A stretch of 64,000 nt of DNA from Thermomonas sp. (GTDB taxonomy: Bacteria; Pseudomonadota; Gammaproteobacteria; Xanthomonadales; Xanthomonadaceae), in contig NZ_JAHRWW010000005.1 of assembly GCF_019104945.1 (NCBI RefSeq), positions 1 to 64,000 of the forward strand. The letters run 5' to 3'. The position numbers and the translations under genes were made by a program. This document shows, piece by piece, positions 59,465-64,000 of the stretch (its first letter is position 1; every line of letters starts with the position of its first letter). Below the pieces are notes generated by a model, which did not search any database, had not been told where the DNA came from, and was given only the letters and a program-made list of their open reading frames with translations.

Positions 59465-60587
59465 TGTGTGGTGCTATCCATGTAGGTAATTGTGAAAGCG
59501 CAGCGTTCAAATCGCTGCGGCTAATATCGTTGAGGAAGATGCAGCGCCCCATGCCCTGCGGCATCGGCACGCGCTGCTGGCCATTGCGGTGCTTGACGCG
59601 ATCCTGCAGCGCATCCCACATCAGCTGCGCATCCAACACGCTGTAATCCAGCTGAATTTCCAGCGTGCGCACCAGCGCGAACACGCGCGCGGTATCCGCT
59701 TCGCTCAGTAAATTGCGGTGGTAAGCAATGAGCACCGAGACCAGGATATCCAGCAACACTGCCTCGCCGTGCAGCAGGTGGTGCTCGTGGCGAGTTTCAA
59801 GACCGTAGCTAAAGGTATGGCCAAAATCGACCCGGCGCGCCAGCTCTTCTTCGTGTAGATTCGGTGCAAGCTCGGCCAACATGCCACCAATTGCAGCGTC
59901 TAAAATTGCTTCGCCTTCAGCGCTGCTAAAACAGTTGGCAATCGACTGCGCGCCCTGCTCTTCCAATAAGCGCAGCAGCGGTGCGTCACGGATGATCGCC
60001 AGCTTGATAATTTCGCAAACACCATTAAGCAGGTGGCGTTTGGGGAGCGTGGGTAAAAAGCTGCGATCCAGCAATACCGCGCGCGGTGGTTCAAACGCAC
60101 CGAGGCGGTTTTTATTACCGTTGAAATTGATGCCGGCCTTGATGCCCAGCGCCGCGTCGATATAGCCCATCAAGGTGGTGGGTACTTTGATATGCGGCAC
60201 GCCGCGCCGATAGCTGGCCGCAAGAAAACCCACTACATCGGTGAGCACGCCACCGCCAATGGCGATGATCGGCTCATCGCGGCGGTGGATAGGAAATGCG
60301 TCGAGCTTGCGTGCCAAGTCCTGATAGATCTCGATCGTTTTATTTTCTTCCCCGCCGGGAAATACAACGATCTTGGCTTCAATACCGCGCTGCTGAAAAT
60401 ACGCCTCAATGCGATCGCCGTGTAGGCGCATCACATTGCCGTCCACCACCACAAAGCGCCGCCCCTGCGGCCAGCCAAAGCTCATCAGTGTGTCGTTTTC
60501 CGGAGCAAATAGATCCGGTGTTTTCACCACGTCATAGGCAATCGGGCGATTGACGCGCACCTGCCAGCGAGTTTCCGCTTGCGTCAT
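59442..60587 (-). CDS. Sugar-phosphate cyclase superfamily; EEVS-like rather than canonical AroB
   Basis: IIAIGGGVLTDVVGFLAASYRRGVPHIKVPTTLMGYIDAALGIKAGINFNGNKNRLGAFEPPRAVLLDRSFLPTL; RVDFGHTFSYGLE; LLHGEAVLLDI. Confidence 0.85.
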   Translation of the reverse strand: MTQAETRWQVRVNRPIAYDVVKTPDLFAPENDTLMSFGWPQGRRFVVVDGNVMRLHGDRIEAYFQQRGIEAKIVVFPGGEENKTIEIYQDLARKLDAFPIHRRDEPIIAIGGGVLTDVVGFLAASYRRGVPHIKVPTTLMGYIDAALGIKAGINFNGNKNRLGAFEPPRAVLLDRSFLPTLPKRHLLNGVCEIIKLAIIRDAPLLRLLEEQGAQSIANCFSSAEGEAILDAAIGGMLAELAPNLHEEELARRVDFGHTFSYGLETRHEHHLLHGEAVLLDILVSVLIAYHRNLLSEADTARVFALVRTLEIQLDYSVLDAQLMWDALQDRVKHRNGQQRVPMPQGMGRCIFLNDISRSDLNAALSQLPTWIAPHNEHAFER

Positions 60588-61066
60588 GCGGCGTCCAGCC
60601 AGTGATCACGGTGGTCTAAAACCTCGCGGGCAATGGCTTGCGCAGCGCCAAGGCTATGGTTTTGCCAACGCCCGCACTGCTCCACATTCGCATACGGCAC
60701 CGCTTTGGCATCCAGCATGCTTTCTAAAATACGTTCCAACGCGGTGCAGACCACGTCCACCCGGCCTTCATTCTGAAACACCAGATAGAAGCCCGTTTGG
60801 CAGCCCATGATGCCCACCGAAATAAACTGCTCCGGCAGCAGGCGCGAAAAGCCTTCTAGCAAAAAGTGTTCGACCGAGTGCAGCTCGGTATCGGTCATGT
60901 ACTCATCGGCATTGGGATGGCGCACGCGCAGATCAACGCAAAAAATCGCGTCACCGTGTGCGCCAAGGCGGCCCGAGCGCAATTTGATGCTAGGGGCCTT
61001 GAGGCGGCGATGATCCATCTCGCCCACTAGATCGAGATTCCAGCCCAGTGCTTTGATATCCGGCAT
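60584..61066 (-). CDS. Divergent LuxS-family (S-ribosylhomocysteine lyase-like) metalloenzyme
   Basis: MDHRRLKAPSIKL, VDLRV, HSVEH (metal ligands), IMGCQTGFYLVF (catalytic Cys), VEQCG (third ligand). Confidence 0.82.
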   Translation of the reverse strand: MPDIKALGWNLDLVGEMDHRRLKAPSIKLRSGRLGAHGDAIFCVDLRVRHPNADEYMTDTELHSVEHFLLEGFSRLLPEQFISVGIMGCQTGFYLVFQNEGRVDVVCTALERILESMLDAKAVPYANVEQCGRWQNHSLGAAQAIAREVLDHRDHWLDAA

Positions 61067-61075
61067 GATGGCTCC

Positions 61076-62323
61076 TTAAGGGGTTGCAAGAAACGGCATG
61101 AGATGGCGATAACTGTCGTCCAGCGCCTTCTGCCAGCCTTCTACGTGGTGATACAGCTCGATCGAGCCGTAGCCGCTAAATCCGTTCTCAGTGAGTGCTT
61201 TGAAACTTGCGGCAAAATCCAGCGTGCCTTCCCCTGGGATTTCGTGAAAGTGCACGATACCGGTCAAGGTATTGGCCACCATCTTGTCCACCAGCGGCGC
61301 GCGCTTGGCACCACGCAGATAGCCTGCAATGGGGCGCGCACGTTCCAGCACGTCATAGCTCAGCCCCGGCATGGAAATGAGATAGGTGAAAATTTCATCG
61401 TCCCGCGGCGAGCTACCTGCATACAGGCTGCGGTAGTCGATCAGTTGCAAATCTTGCTGCACATTCGCCTGCTGCAGCAACGCATCGACCCGCTGCCTGC
61501 GTGTAAGCGATAACGTGCCTTCGTAAAAATAAATCGGGTGCTTGCGATCCAGCAGCAAAAACTCTGCGTTATCCGGAAAATGCACCAGTACGCTGGCAAA
61601 GCCGAGGTCTGGCGCAAGTTCGGGGTGGTCTTGCACAATTTTCAGGTTATAGCCTTCACGCGCATCGGAGATATGTAAATACTTCGCGTGCGGTGCCGCT
61701 TGGGCCAAAGCGTCAACGTAATTGTGTTCAGAACAATATGCGTGGCAGATGTCGATATGCAGTTTGAACTTGGGTGAATCCACCAACCGCATCAGCTCAA
61801 GCCCCTGCGCCATGGTTTCGATATACATGCCCGGCTCGGGTTCGATGAGCAATGTAATGTCTTCATCGTCGCGGATTTCGCGCAGGCATTCGTGGATCGA
61901 ATCCACTAACAATTCACTAGGGTTTACCTCGGGGTGCGCCACATGGTCATCGCGCACGAAACCGCTGCCGAAGGTGACAAGATTCGTTCCCAACTGGCGC
62001 GCAACATGGATCCCACGCTTTACAAGATCGATCCTGCGCTTGCGCCCAGCTTTTTCCAGCGCCATCAGTGACGGCTCATGCGGGCGGTGTGGATCAAAGA
62101 AATGCGAGGCCGTAGCCACGCAGGCGGCGTTTACTCGCCGCGCATCAAGGCGCTTTTTGACTTCCGCTAAATAAGCGTCGTCGATATTGAACGGGTTGAA
62201 CTGGTCGCGGTGGAAGGAAATCTCTACCCCGGCATAGCCCGCCCGATCGACCGCATCGATGGCGTCTAAAAAATCAAGATTGGTCAACCCGAAGGTGCTG
62301 TAGCTGAGCTGGATCGCGCCCAT
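61076..62323 (-). CDS. TIM-barrel sugar-phosphate isomerase/epimerase-like protein (xylose isomerase / AP endonuclease 2 fold)
   Basis: IQLSYSTFGLTNLDFLDAIDAVDRAGYAGVEISFH; LLIEPEPGMYIE; KFKLHIDICHAYC; IPGEGTLDFAASFKALTENGFSGYGSIEL. Confidence 0.82.
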   Translation of the reverse strand: MGAIQLSYSTFGLTNLDFLDAIDAVDRAGYAGVEISFHRDQFNPFNIDDAYLAEVKKRLDARRVNAACVATASHFFDPHRPHEPSLMALEKAGRKRRIDLVKRGIHVARQLGTNLVTFGSGFVRDDHVAHPEVNPSELLVDSIHECLREIRDDEDITLLIEPEPGMYIETMAQGLELMRLVDSPKFKLHIDICHAYCSEHNYVDALAQAAPHAKYLHISDAREGYNLKIVQDHPELAPDLGFASVLVHFPDNAEFLLLDRKHPIYFYEGTLSLTRRQRVDALLQQANVQQDLQLIDYRSLYAGSSPRDDEIFTYLISMPGLSYDVLERARPIAGYLRGAKRAPLVDKMVANTLTGIVHFHEIPGEGTLDFAASFKALTENGFSGYGSIELYHHVEGWQKALDDSYRHLMPFLATP

Positions 62324-62400
62324 GGCCAGTTCCGAAAAAAACTTGCCATTTTATACCCCGCCCCAGCGCCGCATTATCTGATACAGATCAAGTCCTGTAC

Positions 62401-62428
62401 GGGGGCGCATCGCTACGCCCCCTTTTTT
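62401..62428 (+). terminator. Intrinsic-terminator-like hairpin oriented rightward (antisense to both flanking genes)
   Basis: GGGGGCG-CATCGCTA-CGCCCCC-TTTTTT. Confidence 0.6.
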
Positions 62429-62430
62429 CC

Positions 62431-64000
62431 TCATTTCACAAGCTTTTGTGCCGCCAGAACGATGTCCTCATCCTTCGGAATCACCAGAAACGCCGCGCCG
62501 GCCAGCGGAGTGTAGGTATCGGCACCGCAGACCCGTTGCAGCGGCTTGCCACCAAAGCCTGCCTCGGTGATCGCGGTGATCACGCCCTCGCCGATGCCGG
62601 CGCTGAAGCGGCCTTCGTCCACCACCAAGATGCGCGCGCACTCGCCCGCATGTTTGGCGATCGCGGCGTGGTTCAGCGGCACCAGCCAGCGCAGGTCAAC
62701 CACCCGCACCTGCCAGCCGTGCTGCTTTTCGATCTCGCGCGCGGCGCGCAGCGACATCGGCATGCCGTTGCCGTAGCTGAAGATCACGCAGTCTTTTGCA
62801 TCCGCGTTGTAGACGCGCTCTTCGCCCAGCACCAACGCCTGGTCCGGCGCCGGGTACTCGGTGAGCCAGCCGCCATCGCCGGCCTCGTACAGGTCCTTGG
62901 TCATGTACAAGGCGATGGGTTCGAGGAAGGCGCAGACACGGCCATCGACCTTGGCCAAGGCCGCCAGCGTGCGCAACATCATCGCCGCATCATCACCGCG
63001 CGAAGGGCAGCCCACCACGAGGCCGGGGATGTCGCGCAGCGCCGTCACCGAGTTGTCGTTGTGGAAATGTCCGCCGAAGCCGCGCTGGTAGCCCAGCCCC
63101 GCGATGCGCACCAGCATGGGGTTTTGGTACTGGTTATTGCTGAAGAACTGCAGCGAGCAGGCCTCGCCGCGGATCTGGTCGATCGCGTTGTGCAGATAGG
63201 CCAGGTACTGGATCTCCGGCACCGGCAGCATGCCCATGGTGCCAAAGCCCTGCGCCATGCCAAGGATGGTGGTTTCATCAAGCAGACTGTTGAACACGCG
63301 GCGCGGACCGAAGGCCTTGTGCAGGCCCTTGGTCACCGTGTACACGCCGCCCTTCTGCGCCACGTCCTCGCCGAACAGCAGGGTTTCCGGATACTTGGCG
63401 AACAGGTCGTGAAGGGCTTGGTTGATCTGGATCGCTAGATGCTTCGGCACCTGCTTCTCCGGCAGCTTGTCCTCGCTGCCAAACGCCTTGATGCGGGCTT
63501 CGTGCGCAGGCATGCGCGCGGCCTCGGCCGCCACTTTGTCCGGCGTGTACGGTGCCAGCGGGCGCATCACTTCTTTCAGCGTTTCGATACGCGGGCGCTG
63601 GTCAGCGTCTTCGGCGGCGGCGAAACATTTCGTGCGGGTCGCTTCGTACAGGGCGAGGATTTCGTCCTTCGACATCAGCCCCGATTCCAGCGCGATTGCC
63701 GCCGAACGCAGCAGTGGGTCGGCCGCTTCCACCGCGCACAGTTCTTCAATGCTGCGCCATTCGATCTCGAAATCGGTACCGGCGTGACCCATGATCCGGT
63801 TGGTGCGCAGGTGCAGGAAGGTCGGGCGGCGGGTCTTGCGGCAATGCTCCACCGCACGCAGCACGTCGGTATAGCCCGCCGCCAGGTCCAGGCCATCTGC
63901 GAAGAAATAGTCGAGGTCGGGGCGGTTCTGGAAGTTCTCCGCGATCCAACCGGTCGGCGTTTTCACCGAGATGCCGATGCCGTTGTCCTCGCAGACATAC
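62431..64000 (-). CDS. Fused E1 alpha/beta thiamine-dependent 2-oxoacid dehydrogenase, truncated by the window edge
   Basis: In-frame reading to the edge gives YVCEDNGIGISVKTPTGW (E1-alpha TPP motif); C-terminal E1-beta YPETLLFGEDVAQKGGVYTVTKGLHKAFG. Confidence 0.9.
   Translation of the reverse strand, partial: YVCEDNGIGISVKTPTGWIAENFQNRPDLDYFFADGLDLAAGYTDVLRAVEHCRKTRRPTFLHLRTNRIMGHAGTDFEIEWRSIEELCAVEAADPLLRSAAIALESGLMSKDEILALYEATRTKCFAAAEDADQRPRIETLKEVMRPLAPYTPDKVAAEAARMPAHEARIKAFGSEDKLPEKQVPKHLAIQINQALHDLFAKYPETLLFGEDVAQKGGVYTVTKGLHKAFGPRRVFNSLLDETTILGMAQGFGTMGMLPVPEIQYLAYLHNAIDQIRGEACSLQFFSNNQYQNPMLVRIAGLGYQRGFGGHFHNDNSVTALRDIPGLVVGCPSRGDDAAMMLRTLAALAKVDGRVCAFLEPIALYMTKDLYEAGDGGWLTEYPAPDQALVLGEERVYNADAKDCVIFSYGNGMPMSLRAAREIEKQHGWQVRVVDLRWLVPLNHAAIAKHAGECARILVVDEGRFSAGIGEGVITAITEAGFGGKPLQRVCGADTYTPLAGAAFLVIPKDEDIVLAAQKLVK

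Noticed and set aside
62446-63438. 330-aa plus-strand ORF antisense to the E1 gene
   Set aside because: Shadow ORF favoured by high GC; His/Gln/Ala-rich composition and no motifs.
63966-64000. ORF track start (63966) for the E1 protein
   Set aside because: The start is an internal GTG; the frame stays open to the window edge and reads the E1-alpha TPP motif EDNGIGISV, so the gene is truncated by the window.

Overview
64 kb gammaproteobacterial chromosome segment. Gene content and synteny look Xanthomonadales/Lysobacteraceae-like (an inference). Most of it is ordinary core genome: an EPS export/BY-kinase block; rpsF-rpsR-rplI; asnS; nfuA; phhB; rluC/rne; a hybrid kinase and GacA-like regulator; a TonB receptor and GntP permease; dinB; tRNA-Cys and tRNA-Gly; pgsA-uvrC-kdsB-lpxK-msbA-exbDB-comEC; lolDC; sdhCDAB-sdhE; and two tandem SBP-PAS-GGDEF-EAL proteins. 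Two accessory regions stand out. (1) A very small (~5.6 kb) integrated element in tRNA-Val(CAC), bounded by 48-bp direct repeats. It carries integrase, AlpA-like, HTH, primase-helicase and DUF5681 genes, a duplicated tRNA terminator, twin 27-bp repeats near both ends, and 9-bp repeats read in two frames of the primase gene. Its architecture resembles minimal phage satellites. (2) A tightly packed five-gene operon (57855-62323) with a TIM-barrel isomerase-like protein, a divergent LuxS-family protein, a sugar-phosphate cyclase resembling sedoheptulose-7-phosphate (EEVS-type) cyclases rather than AroB, a UbiG-like methyltransferase and a UbiA-type prenyltransferase. It converges, with only 3 bp between stop codons, on an FAD-dehydrogenase/TPP-enzyme pair. 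This is the best candidate for an undescribed biosynthetic pathway. I also found a 58-aa SdhAF4/DUF1674 gene missing from the ORF track and a 112-bp three-stem inverted-repeat structure. No searches or computations were run; family assignments come from motif recognition.
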